In this document: positions 37,044 through 45,856 of the stretch, in pieces
How the letters are laid out: each line of letters starts with the position of its first letter
Numbering within the stretch: position 1 is the first letter of the stretch
NCBI RefSeq assembly: GCF_004340465.1
Contig: NZ_SLVV01000001.1
Span: 286,119-350,118 of the forward strand
DNA length: 64,000 nucleotides
Direction of reading: 5' to 3'
DNA from: Mesobacillus foraminis
Lineage (GTDB): Bacteria; Bacillota; Bacilli; Bacillales; Cytobacillaceae
Notes under the pieces: generated by a model
What the model was told of the DNA's origin: nothing
The model's input: only the letters and a program-made list of their open reading frames with translations
The model's database searches: none
Program-made: the position numbers and the translations under genes

Positions 37044-38534
37044 ATGGAACAGTTCTTTTAATAGTTCGAGCTTCTTTTCGGTATAATCAGTAAAACTGTC
37101 GTTATATGTCTTCGGATCCTTTGGATTGGCAAAGTGAGTGATTTTCCCGGTTACCGGGTGTATAAACTTGCTGGAAGCCCCGCAGCCAAGTCCAATGATG
37201 GTTTGCTGTTCTTCCATGATAATGATGTTGTAGAGGCTTTCCTCTCCCGGCTTTGAATAACCTACATTTTCAAGGTTTCCAAGGATGTTTTTCTGCCGGT
37301 ACAAATAATATGGGACATAGTCATGCTTCTTCGTCCAGTCTTCTGCAAGCTCCATCATGCACTCAATTTCTTCACGGCCGGCGACCTTATATTTTTCCTT
37401 GTTCTTCGTCATTTCCGAGGCGCGCTTAAAGGATAATGTATGGACTGTTAACGATTCTGGCATCAGCTTTTCCGTCTCATTGAGCGTATGGGTGAACTCC
37501 TTTGTGCCTTCACCCGGAAGACCAATGATCAAATCCATATTAATATTGTTCATCCCCATCTCTCTGGCAAGGTGGTATTTTTCCACCGTTTCCTCAACGG
37601 TATGGTGCCGCCCAATGGCCTTTAGCGTCTCCTGGATATAGGATTGAGGATTAATAGATATTCGGTCAATTTTCCACTTATTCAGGACATCAAGCTTTTC
37701 AGGAGTGATTGTATCTGGACGGCCTGCTTCAACTGTGATTTCTCTGATATTTTCTATATTCGGGAAAGAGGTGTGCATTTCCTCATAAAGCATATCCATT
37801 TCTTCAGCGGTAATGGAGGTTGGTGTCCCTCCTCCATAATAGACCGTTGTGATATTGATCCCGTTTTCCCTTAGCCATTTTCCTGTTTCGCGCATCTCAT
37901 AATGAAGTCCGCCAAGGAAACTGTTTACAGAACCCTGCCGGCCATTAATTGCATAAGCCGGGAATGTGCAATAGGCGCATTTTGTAGGACAGAATGGAAT
38001 GCCGATGTAGATGCTTACTTCGTTTCGCAAATCATAGAAATCCGGAATGACGGATAGCTGGCGATCCACAATCCGCTGCATAAGGTCAATTTTCTCCGGA
38101 GTAATCAAATATTCCTCGGCAAGTTCCCTGTGTGCGGTTTCTACATCTATTCCATCATGCAGTTTTTTATGAAGCAGCTTGGTCGGGCGGACTCCCGTCA
38201 ATATGCCCCATTTTTGTATAGTGCCTGTCCAATCCTGGAGAACAGTAAGGTATGCATGGGAAACCGCATTTTTAACAAGCCTGAATTGTTCTTTTTCTGT
38301 TAAGCCAGCTGGCAGCTCATTCGTATATTCTGCCGTATATGTTGCATCACCAGCAGACAGCACGGCATGGACCTCGGCATTGCTCCCTGTTGTCAATGAA
38401 AACTGAATTCTTGCATCATATTGTCTTTCGGTCTTCTCAAATGTAATTTCGGGTTCTTCGAAGAACAGATTTGCAATCAGCTGCAATGGACGTTCGAACC
38501 GTTCATCTCTCATGCCTTCTATAAAAATATACAA
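37023..38534 (-). CDS. hemZ: Radical SAM coproporphyrinogen III dehydrogenase-like protein HemZ
   Basis: 503 residues. The iron-sulfur motif CPTKCAYC lies near residue 180, followed by VYYGGGTPTS and the HemN-type core. It is about 100 residues longer at the N-terminus than HemW. B. subtilis HemZ is proposed to oxidise coproporphyrinogen without oxygen; an exact activity is not settled. The hemE and hemH genes lie about 23 kb away in this window. Start at 38534 as in the B. subtilis protein. Confidence 0.88.
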   Translation of the reverse strand: MYIFIEGMRDERFERPLQLIANLFFEEPEITFEKTERQYDARIQFSLTTGSNAEVHAVLSAGDATYTAEYTNELPAGLTEKEQFRLVKNAVSHAYLTVLQDWTGTIQKWGILTGVRPTKLLHKKLHDGIDVETAHRELAEEYLITPEKIDLMQRIVDRQLSVIPDFYDLRNEVSIYIGIPFCPTKCAYCTFPAYAINGRQGSVNSFLGGLHYEMRETGKWLRENGINITTVYYGGGTPTSITAEEMDMLYEEMHTSFPNIENIREITVEAGRPDTITPEKLDVLNKWKIDRISINPQSYIQETLKAIGRHHTVEETVEKYHLAREMGMNNINMDLIIGLPGEGTKEFTHTLNETEKLMPESLTVHTLSFKRASEMTKNKEKYKVAGREEIECMMELAEDWTKKHDYVPYYLYRQKNILGNLENVGYSKPGEESLYNIIIMEEQQTIIGLGCGASSKFIHPVTGKITHFANPKDPKTYNDSFTDYTEKKLELLKELFHKESSQS

Positions 38535-38625
38535 TTATATCACCTTTTTAAAATATGCTGCCTTAAGTTTACAGAATCCACTGAGCAAGGTCAATATAGT
38601 GGCAAAGCTTACTAATAGCCTGGAA

Positions 38626-38655
38626 AGGCCTGCCAGGAAATATGCAGGCAGGCCG
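38626..38655 (-). terminator. Hairpin after yhaX
   Basis: GGCCTGCC pairs with GGCAGGCC around a 12-base loop, a few bases beyond the yhaX stop. The minus-strand T tract is short (TTTCC); the plus strand has a longer T run after 38660. Confidence 0.6.
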
Positions 38656-38659
38656 TTTG

Positions 38660-39529
38660 CTATTTTTTTATAATATTCATTTTCCGCAAGAATTCGATCG
38701 GCTGCTGCTTACGGAAATGTTCCTTGACCATATAGGCGACACCGTTTTGATTATTGGTCCTTGTCACCCAGTCGGCAGCCATCTTTACCTCCACCTCTGC
38801 ATTTCCCATAGCGACGCCAAGTCCACATGCTCTGATCATGTCGATATCATCGATCCCGTCGCCGATTGTGACCATTTCTTTTAAAGCTACACCAAGATGC
38901 TCACCCAACGAAATCATCCCATTCAGCTTCGAAACTCCCTGGGGAAGTATATCCAGTCTAAAATCATTAAGCTTTGTCATGTTCACCTCAGAGAACATGG
39001 AGGAAAGAGCATCGCCGGCATCTACGAGATCCTCTTCAAATTCAAAGTACACTTCTATCTTCGGAGCTGATATTGGGTCATCAGTCAAAGTTTCACTGAT
39101 GGAATCGACAAATTGCTGAGAATAGAACAACGGATCACCTGTTGTAAAGACCGTTTTTGCAAGCAGGTTATGATTTAATTTATACTTATTGGCCAATGAA
39201 AATTCATCATGAACAATGCGGATCTGGCACGGGAAACCTTCAAGAAACCGAACTAGCTCATAGGTGATCTCCTCCGGAATCCGCCTGGTCAGGATTGCTT
39301 CTCCCTGTTCGGAAGAAATATATGCTCCTTGATGGGTAATAAGATAGGAGTTTATTTTAAGCGCCTTTGCCACTTTTCTCGCTGAGGGAAAACTCCTCGA
39401 TGTGACCAGTGTGACATAAACGCCTTTTTGCTGAACATAGGCGATTGCTTCTTTTGTGGATTTATGGATTCTTCCATTTGACTGGAGAACGGTGCCATCC
39501 ACATTCAAGGCTAGAAGACGGTAAATCAT
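38660..39529 (-). CDS. yhaX: HAD superfamily protein YhaX (Cof type)
   Basis: 289 residues of the Cof/HAD IIB type, with cap domain and motif IV GDGIDDIDMI. Motif I reads LNVDGT instead of the normal DxDGT, so the nucleophile aspartate is replaced by asparagine at about residue 9. Motif II (LVTSRS) keeps a serine or threonine. Unless another residue compensates, normal phosphatase activity is doubtful. Position next to hemZ matches B. subtilis. Confidence 0.84.
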   Translation of the reverse strand: MIYRLLALNVDGTVLQSNGRIHKSTKEAIAYVQQKGVYVTLVTSRSFPSARKVAKALKINSYLITHQGAYISSEQGEAILTRRIPEEITYELVRFLEGFPCQIRIVHDEFSLANKYKLNHNLLAKTVFTTGDPLFYSQQFVDSISETLTDDPISAPKIEVYFEFEEDLVDAGDALSSMFSEVNMTKLNDFRLDILPQGVSKLNGMISLGEHLGVALKEMVTIGDGIDDIDMIRACGLGVAMGNAEVEVKMAADWVTRTNNQNGVAYMVKEHFRKQQPIEFLRKMNIIKK

Positions 39530-39774
39530 ACTGTGGCCCCCATTTCTGTGATGTTTCTGTCTTACCTATTTGTATGAAAATCCTTGGGATCTTAGAACAA
39601 GTCTGCGATGCCCCCTGTTCAAAACCCTGGCGGCCCTATTGAAGCCGGATAAAAAGGGAATTCTGTGACCGATGCAGCTCTTCCAAGTAATTGAGGTTAC
39701 ATCCCTAACAAGCGCCTTTACAAGGGCCGGACAGTGTTTCACCTGGCTTCCCAGTGGATATTGAGGCTCTGTGG

Positions 39775-40034
39775 TTAGCAGGCATGTTCTCCTTGACCTT
39801 TCCTCTTTCAATACTGGTGTTCCGGGGTATATCGAGCTTATTCTACCTTACCTGCTTTCTTACTAACGGCGCTCCGTGATTCGTAAACCCGCTCTACGTT
39901 ACTCTCCTTCTTGTAAATGGTGACACTGGGTTCGTAGACCTGCTCTACGTTACTCTCCTTCTTGCAAATGGTGACTCCGGTGTTCATAGAACCTGCCCTA
40001 CTAGACCTGCCTACATAAAAATGATGCTTCCGAC
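39775..40034. repeat. 51-52 bp tandem repeats upstream of yhaX
   Basis: Units start near 39775 and 39828 (both diverged), 39880, 39931 and 39983. The clearest unit holds CGTAGA, five bases, TCTACG, then TACTCTCCTT. The sequence GTAGAC-x-x-GCTCTAyGTT is shared with the array at 2-261, so these are the same repeat type. The whole 39530-40231 gap has no supported gene. Confidence 0.85.
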
Positions 40035-40189
40035 TTTCGCGGACTCTCACATGAATTTTACAAAAAATGGGCTCCCAATGTACGCAAGCTTCCTTTCTGG
40101 CAATTTTCTGCTTCCGGATCATATTCCTCCCTCCCTGGCCATCTAATCGAGGATGAGCTGGCAGATTTGCGATGCGAGGCTGCGCAATA

Positions 40190-40220
40190 AAAAAAAGTGC
40201 CCCATTTGGGACACTTTTTG
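40190..40220 (-). terminator. Terminator after yheA
   Basis: AAAAAGTG-CCC and GGG-CACTTTTT arms form a near-perfect stem, with T runs on the minus strand. Confidence 0.88.
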
Positions 40221-40231
40221 CTATCTCATCA

Positions 40232-40591
40232 TTATTGGTTTTGTTCAGGTGCACCATAAAGCTCTTCAAGCGGCTTCATGATAATTTGATTGATTTCGGC
40301 AATCACAGTGCTCATCCGCTGTTCTGCCTGCATCAGCTGAGAAATTTTTTGATGCTGCTGAACAAGGGCAACGGTTTTTTGCGCCTGTTCAACTTCTTCT
40401 TGGGAAATTTCCTGGCCCATCATTTGCTTTTGCTGCAGCTGCATTTGAATATTGCGGAAGTTTTCAAACATTCTCCGTGCTGATTCGTCACTATTTACAT
40501 CATCATAAAGCTTTTTCAAGCCAGAAAACTCTTCACTGGCACGAATCGCCTTTTCCATTTCATAAGCTGCATCATATAGATTTACTGACAT
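40232..40591 (-). CDS. yheA: YlbF/YmcA family protein YheA
   Basis: 119 residues, entirely helical and rich in Gln/Glu, of the YlbF family. Its relatives YlbF and YmcA act with YaaT in the RNA maturation and sporulation complex; YheA itself has no known role. AAGGAG precedes the start. Divergent from the ATP-grasp cluster. Confidence 0.86.
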   Translation of the reverse strand: MSVNLYDAAYEMEKAIRASEEFSGLKKLYDDVNSDESARRMFENFRNIQMQLQQKQMMGQEISQEEVEQAQKTVALVQQHQKISQLMQAEQRMSTVIAEINQIIMKPLEELYGAPEQNQ

Positions 40592-40714
40592 CTTAACACT
40601 CCTTTTCCATTCGGAACTCCACTACACTATAACAAAGTATGCGCCCAATTGCGAGAAGTTCATAAATTGCTGCTCCGCTCCTCTGGAACACCCTGCCCTG
40701 AATAGAGCCGAAGC

Positions 40715-40742
40715 ACCATCCAACGCCCTGTATCATACGATA
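40715..40742 (+). promoter_or_regulatory. Candidate sigma-K promoter of the ATP-grasp cluster
   Basis: AC at 40715 and CATACGATA at 40734 fit the sigma-K consensus (AC, about 17 bp, CATAnnnTA), some 60 bases before the first gene. It suggests expression in the mother cell late in sporulation. Confidence 0.5.
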
Positions 40743-40806
40743 AGGTATCAGCTATGGCCTACTTTTTGCAGATTTTATTTTAACCGAAGATGAGGAGAGT
40801 CTATTG

Positions 40807-41934
40807 ATGGATCATGCGGTCAATAACCATGCCAGCCCCATTATTGCAGTCCTGACGGAGATTACTCTTTCCGAAAGCAACGAACCTACTTTCGGCCGGG
40901 TCCATGGTTTTTGCGAGGAACTGTGCAAGCTGGTCATCGATTCAGGGGGATTGTTTTATGTTTTCTCTCTAAAGGATTTTACTATAGATGGTATATTTGG
41001 CTTCCATTTTGAAGGGGGTTCCTGGAAAAAGTCAAAGCTCCCTTTTCCCGATGTAATTTATAACCGGATTCCCTCTCGAAAAACCGAGAGGGGAAAAAGG
41101 TATTCTGCATTTTTGGAGATCTCAAAGAAATTGGATATAAAGGTTTTCAATCATCGATTTTTAACAAAATGGGAGGTCCATGAATGGCTGTCCAAAAAAA
41201 AGAATCTCCAGCCATTTCTTCCAGATACCTGTCTATATTCTGAGAAGTCGCTGAGAAAAATGCTCACACTCTATCCTGAAGTTTTTATTAAACCTTTATC
41301 AGGGAGCCAAGGCAGAGGCATTATCAGGATTACCACACAGAAAGATCAGCTGCTGGTATCATTTTCTTCGCAGCCGGAAGCCGGGCCTTCCGGAGCTCTG
41401 GACATTGAGGACCTTATCAGTTTAGTGCAGAAAAAAGTCGGGAACCAGCTATATCTCATCCAGCAAGGGATCCCACTGCTGGGAATCGAGGATAGAGTCA
41501 TAGATATTCGGGTGCTATGCCACAGAGGGACTAATGAGAAATGGAAGGTCACCTCGGCTGTTGGCCGATTAAGTGCGGAAAATCATTTTACAGCAAACCT
41601 TGCCCGAGGCGGTGAAATTGTATCACCTTTAAAAATCCTAAGTGCTTATTTTAATAGAAAAGCAGGAATTCAAAAACTGAGGCTGCTAAAGGAACTGGCT
41701 CTTGAAGCAGCCGACTGCATTAGTGAGAACGCCCCAGGTTTGATAGCGGAGCTAGGTATTGATATTGGGGTGGATGTGGATGGGAACCTTTGGGTAATCG
41801 AGGCAAATTCTAAACCCTCTAAAAACTTCGAACAGGAAGCCAGCAAAATCCGCCCATCCGCCAAAGCAATCATCGCATACTGCCACAGTTTGTTTTCCCG
41901 ACAATCTGGGGCTGAGGGAGGAGATAGAGAATGA
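40807..41934 (+). CDS. YheC/YheD family spore-associated ATP-grasp protein (1 of 4)
   Basis: 375 residues. An N-terminal domain of about 130 residues (with VIYNRIPSRKTE) leads into an ATP-grasp fold: IKPLSGSQGRGIIRI binds ATP, DIRV is a conserved acid/base stretch, and IEANSKPSK near residue 343 supplies metal ligands. YheC/YheD proteins of B. subtilis associate with the spore coat; their substrate is unknown. ATP-grasp enzymes usually join a carboxylate to an amine. Start ATG 40807 after GAGGAG. ATGA overlap with the next gene. Confidence 0.88.
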   Translation: MDHAVNNHASPIIAVLTEITLSESNEPTFGRVHGFCEELCKLVIDSGGLFYVFSLKDFTIDGIFGFHFEGGSWKKSKLPFPDVIYNRIPSRKTERGKRYSAFLEISKKLDIKVFNHRFLTKWEVHEWLSKKKNLQPFLPDTCLYSEKSLRKMLTLYPEVFIKPLSGSQGRGIIRITTQKDQLLVSFSSQPEAGPSGALDIEDLISLVQKKVGNQLYLIQQGIPLLGIEDRVIDIRVLCHRGTNEKWKVTSAVGRLSAENHFTANLARGGEIVSPLKILSAYFNRKAGIQKLRLLKELALEAADCISENAPGLIAELGIDIGVDVDGNLWVIEANSKPSKNFEQEASKIRPSAKAIIAYCHSLFSRQSGAEGGDRE

Positions 41935-43004
41935 ACGCCATTGGTTTAATATCACTAAATCCAGCGGTCGAAAATGTTTATTTTACAGAAATCGCCAAAC
42001 GCTCATTGGAATATGGGCTGGTATGCTACAGATTTACTCCTACGAACATGAACCCTTTCACCCACAAAATTTCGGGCGAAAAATTTGACCACCAGCGACA
42101 GGTATGGGCAGATTCAGAATTTCCCCTTCCTCCTATTCTTTATGACCGCTGTTTTTATGGAGACAGCCCTGTCTCAAAGGCTTCCTCCGCCATTATGAAG
42201 TGGCTGAAGAGCCGGGAAGACTTATGTTTTTTAGGCTGCGGGCTCCCGAATAAGTGGGAGCTCTACGAAAAACTGTCGAGCTCCCCGCTTGCCCCTTATA
42301 TCCTGAGAACATTTCAGGCAAATGGTCCTAAAGAGGTGCTTTCTTATTTAAAAAAACAGAAAAACATCCTATTAAAGCCTGTGTCAGGCTCTGGGGGGCG
42401 CGGGATTGTACGAATAACAAAGGAAAAGGAAAAAATATCTGTGTCGATGGAACAGCAGCAGCTGGTGAAGTCCTCCTTTTCCTCTGAAGACAGAGCTGTT
42501 CAATGGATTGGAAAACTGCTTTCAAGAGACTATTTAATGCAGCCGTTTCTCCCGCTAATTGATCAAAAAGACCGTCCTTTTGATGTCCGGGTTTTCCTTC
42601 AAAAAGACAGTAATGGAGCCTGGGTTGAAAGAGGAAGAGGAATCCGGGCAGGCAAGCCGCAGGGAATTCTGTCCAACCTTAGTGCCGGTGCCCAGACAGA
42701 GGATTACCAGCATTGGTTAAAAACTCTACCTCCAAAAGACCGGCATATAGTGAATGAGGAAATAGATGATATGACCAAAAAGCTTCCTCACCTCCTGGAA
42801 GAAATGTTTCCTCCTCTTTTTGAACTTGGGATCGATATCGGAATTGCAAAAGACCGTTCCATATGGATTCTTGATGTCAATTCGAAACCAGGGCATAAAG
42901 TCGTGCTTGAAACGAACCCGGATGCAAAAGAAATACTTTATGCAGCACCGCTTGAATATGCAGGGCTTCTTTCCACGAAGCGAGAAAGAGAGGCAAAGCC
43001 ATGA
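41931..43004 (+). CDS. YheC/YheD family spore-associated ATP-grasp protein (2 of 4)
   Basis: 357 residues, YheC-sized. Visible are ILYDRCFYGD, LKPVSGSGGRGIVRI, DVRVFLQKD and LDVNSKPGH. Compared with its three neighbours the metal-binding motif has Asp instead of Glu (D-V-N in place of E-x-N), and the RIPxRK motif is replaced by RCFYGD. It may use another substrate. Starts inside the stop of gene 1 (ATGA) and overlaps gene 3 in the same manner. Confidence 0.87.
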   Translation: MNAIGLISLNPAVENVYFTEIAKRSLEYGLVCYRFTPTNMNPFTHKISGEKFDHQRQVWADSEFPLPPILYDRCFYGDSPVSKASSAIMKWLKSREDLCFLGCGLPNKWELYEKLSSSPLAPYILRTFQANGPKEVLSYLKKQKNILLKPVSGSGGRGIVRITKEKEKISVSMEQQQLVKSSFSSEDRAVQWIGKLLSRDYLMQPFLPLIDQKDRPFDVRVFLQKDSNGAWVERGRGIRAGKPQGILSNLSAGAQTEDYQHWLKTLPPKDRHIVNEEIDDMTKKLPHLLEEMFPPLFELGIDIGIAKDRSIWILDVNSKPGHKVVLETNPDAKEILYAAPLEYAGLLSTKREREAKP

Positions 43005-44365
43005 GGAAAAAATACCGGATTGAAATCAACAGCCAAATGGAAAATACAATCCTTATTCCCGCCGATTTAGGCAGCACCCAGCCAGTTAAGGTGGCATTTG
43101 GAAATAAAATGGTTGAGGTTGCATGCGTTCCGCACCCCAAACAGAAAATCGTAATCAGCAAAGATATCCAGGCAGAATTGCTATTGCCCGACCCGGAACT
43201 TTACGGATCCTTGCATGCTTTCATCGACTCGCAGACATTGTTCATTGGCCCTTTAATCGGCATATTGACCTCGGGATTTACTTCCTTTCCCCTTAACCCT
43301 GTAGGGAAAAGGACTACCTTTTTTGCAAAGCTGCTCTCTGTAAACAAAATCGTCGGGGCTCTTTCCTTTTTGTTTGGAGAGGATCATATCGATTGGGAAA
43401 AGGGAATGATCAAAGGGCAATTCCTGATGGGCTCTAGCTGGACTACAATCAGTGTCCCTTTCCCGAATGTTGTGTATGATCGGATACCTAACCGAAGGAG
43501 CGAAAAAAGGGCCGCTTTTAAAATACTGAAAGAACGCATGCAGACAGACTATCTCATTCCTTGGTATAACCCAGGGTTTTTCAGCAAAGTGGAAATATTC
43601 GAAAGGCTGCAGCAGGATGATTACGCATGCTCCTTCCTGCCTGAAACCCACCCATTCACATCCTTTTCTGTTATGGAGCGGATGCTTGCAGACTACGGTC
43701 AAATTTATATAAAACCCAGCAACGGGAGTCTTGGGCTGGGTGTTCATCAAATCATATATGATCGGCTTCAGGGACATTATTATTGCCGCTACCGGGAGTC
43801 TGCGGGAGAAAACAGACTCAGAAGGTTTACTAGTCTTGAAGTCTTGATGAAACATGTATTCCGCAAGAAAAATTTAGCTGCCATGGTTGTCCAGCAAGGA
43901 ATTCAGCTGCTGAGGGCAGACGGCCGCCTCGTCGATTTCAGGGTGCACACAAATAAAGATGAAAATGGTGAATGGCAGGTTGCCGCCATCGCTGGAAAAG
44001 TGGCTGGGCATGGGAGCCCCACCACTCATATCCATAATGGCGGAGAAGTAAAAACGATCGAAGAAATATTTGAGCACCCAGAAGAGCAGCAACAGTACCG
44101 GAAAGAGCTATCAGAAACAGCTCTTTATTTAAGCAAGATTCTTGAACATCAGGTTGAAGGGTTTATTGGAGAAATTGGTTTTGACCTCGGAATAGACAAA
44201 GAAGGAAGGGTTTGGTTATTTGAAGCCAATTCAAAACCTGGAAGATCCATTTTTAAACATCCAGCATTGAGGGACTTTGATCTCCTCACGAGAAAGCTGT
44301 CCCTTGCCTACGGTGTATATCTTACGGAAAAAGCCATTACCACTCCCGAGGAAATCTTCAAATGA
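43001..44365 (+). CDS. yheD: YheD-like spore-associated ATP-grasp protein (3 of 4)
   Basis: 454 residues, the same length class as B. subtilis YheD, with an extra N-terminal domain of about 85 residues before the common core. Motifs: VVYDRIPNRRSE, IKPSNGSLGLGVHQI, DFRVHTNKD, GFDLGIDKEG and FEANSKPGR. Full ATP-grasp set is intact. Coupled to its neighbours on both sides by ATGA overlaps. Confidence 0.89.
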   Translation: MRKKYRIEINSQMENTILIPADLGSTQPVKVAFGNKMVEVACVPHPKQKIVISKDIQAELLLPDPELYGSLHAFIDSQTLFIGPLIGILTSGFTSFPLNPVGKRTTFFAKLLSVNKIVGALSFLFGEDHIDWEKGMIKGQFLMGSSWTTISVPFPNVVYDRIPNRRSEKRAAFKILKERMQTDYLIPWYNPGFFSKVEIFERLQQDDYACSFLPETHPFTSFSVMERMLADYGQIYIKPSNGSLGLGVHQIIYDRLQGHYYCRYRESAGENRLRRFTSLEVLMKHVFRKKNLAAMVVQQGIQLLRADGRLVDFRVHTNKDENGEWQVAAIAGKVAGHGSPTTHIHNGGEVKTIEEIFEHPEEQQQYRKELSETALYLSKILEHQVEGFIGEIGFDLGIDKEGRVWLFEANSKPGRSIFKHPALRDFDLLTRKLSLAYGVYLTEKAITTPEEIFK

Positions 44366-45534
44366 AGCTGTATTATGACCCTTGGCAGGAAATTTGGTTC
44401 CAGGACGGCAACAACGGCAAGATTAACTTTGGCAAAAACAGGATGAGAGTGCCCGATATTCAAGGGTCGGGCAAATACTGCTTTGAAATGCTGAATCTGG
44501 AGGGAAATGCAGGACCTTTGATTGGAATTATGACCTCCATTACGAGTAAAGGCATTGTCAAAGGCAACAGGTCCCTTTTTAAAAAACTCCAATCGGAAGC
44601 CCTGTCAAAAGGCGGAATGACCATTGTCTTTCCACCTGAAGGGCTGAACGGGAACCAGATTTCAGGCCATACCTATCTGAATGATAAAAATGAATGGATT
44701 CCGATAGTGACACCTCTCCCCCACGTTGTCTATAATCGGGTCCCGCTGAGAAAAACGGAGGAGTCCCTGGCATACAGCCAGGCCTCCAGCTTATTTCAGG
44801 AATGGAATATCCCCTTCTTTAACCCTTCCTTCATTAATAAATATGAGCTCTATAAGTTTGTAAGCTCCCATCCTATGCTGGCCCCACTCATGCCTGAAAC
44901 GATTCTGGTAAACGATATGGAGAGCTTGAAAGACTTTTTCGATCGCAATAAAAATATTTACCTAAAGCCTGTACTTTCCTCCCAAGGAGATGGGTTATAC
45001 ACTTTAAGATTGGTAAAAGGCAATATTCTGGAACTCTCCAGCCATACAGTCAAGCTTGAATATTCTTCTTTTGAAGATTTCTGGACTGCCAAAAGCCAAA
45101 AAATTTTGGACCGGCATTATATCGCACAGGCAGAAATAATCCCTGCCCTCCTGGACGGCAGCCGATTTGACTTTCGCATCCACGCACACGACAGTCCAGA
45201 AGGCTACAAGGTGACCGGTGTTGGAATCCGTCTCTCGAAAAAACAAAGCCTGACGACACATGTTCCGAATGGGGGCATTGTGATTCCCTATGAGCGGGTC
45301 CGTACGAAGGAACACGACAAGTTCTTCGCCTGGCTTGTGAAGGAGGTAGGCTTTCTGATTTCAAGGGAACTCGGATACTTTGGTGAATTTTCCATTGATG
45401 CCGGAATAACAGAAAGAGGAAATTATGTTCTTTACGAAGTAAACTCGAAGCCAATGAGTTTTGACGAGGAAGACATTGAGCAAAGAAAAACAAGCAAAAT
45501 TATGGAGCTGCTATTTCTAAAAGCCGGTTTCTAA
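44362..45534 (+). CDS. YheC/YheD family spore-associated ATP-grasp protein (4 of 4)
   Basis: 390 residues with VVYNRVPLRKTE, LKPVLSSQGDGLYTL, DFRIHAHDS and YEVNSKPMS. The glycine-rich loop is less glycine-rich than in the other three copies (SSQGDG). The N-terminus has a short extra domain with DPWQEIWFQDG. ATGA overlap with gene 3. It ends the coupled block; yheE follows 63 bp later. Confidence 0.87.
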   Translation: MKLYYDPWQEIWFQDGNNGKINFGKNRMRVPDIQGSGKYCFEMLNLEGNAGPLIGIMTSITSKGIVKGNRSLFKKLQSEALSKGGMTIVFPPEGLNGNQISGHTYLNDKNEWIPIVTPLPHVVYNRVPLRKTEESLAYSQASSLFQEWNIPFFNPSFINKYELYKFVSSHPMLAPLMPETILVNDMESLKDFFDRNKNIYLKPVLSSQGDGLYTLRLVKGNILELSSHTVKLEYSSFEDFWTAKSQKILDRHYIAQAEIIPALLDGSRFDFRIHAHDSPEGYKVTGVGIRLSKKQSLTTHVPNGGIVIPYERVRTKEHDKFFAWLVKEVGFLISRELGYFGEFSIDAGITERGNYVLYEVNSKPMSFDEEDIEQRKTSKIMELLFLKAGF

Positions 45535-45597
45535 GGAGATAACATTGAATTGCACGGCCTTCCCCCAAATCGTAAAATGTAATGAGGGGGGAGTTGA

Positions 45598-45804
45598 ATG
45601 CTGACACATTTTCAGTATAAGCCGCTATATGAACATGCAGATATACCCGGGTGGCGATTTTCTTTTTATTATATGAAGCAAAGATATTCTGGAATCTACC
45701 ATCCGGAAGGGCGAATAGAATGGACATCGGGTTTCCCTGAAGCGAAATCGATCCTGGAAGCCCAAATCCATGATTTAATGCTGTTCCATGTATACGATAA
45801 ATGA
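45598..45804 (+). CDS. yheE: YheE family protein (DUF5342)
   Basis: 68 residues with many aromatic residues (PGWRFSFYYMKQRYSGIYH) and the ending IHDLMLFHVYD. It matches small YheE proteins that sit after yheD in Bacillus. GGGGGAG precedes the ATG. Its place after the ATP-grasp block makes a spore role likely, but no function is known. Confidence 0.82.
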   Translation: MLTHFQYKPLYEHADIPGWRFSFYYMKQRYSGIYHPEGRIEWTSGFPEAKSILEAQIHDLMLFHVYDK

Positions 45805-45819
45805 TCGTGGATGCAAGTA

Positions 45820-45856
45820 AAAAAAGACACCTCATCATAAGGATGATGGTGTCTAT
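45820..45856. terminator. Shared terminator between yheE and the CstR-like gene
   Basis: GACACC-TCATC pairs with GATGA-GGTGTC around a short loop. The regulator's stop codon on the minus strand lies at its edge. Confidence 0.8.

Noticed and set aside
40592-40806. A yheB gene between yheA and the ATP-grasp cluster
   Set aside because: Only 215 bp of promoter-like sequence lie there, with no DUF445-type frame.
43253-43855. A 200-codon minus-strand frame inside the third ATP-grasp gene
   Set aside because: It lies wholly antisense to a clear gene and has no ribosome binding site or recognisable domain.
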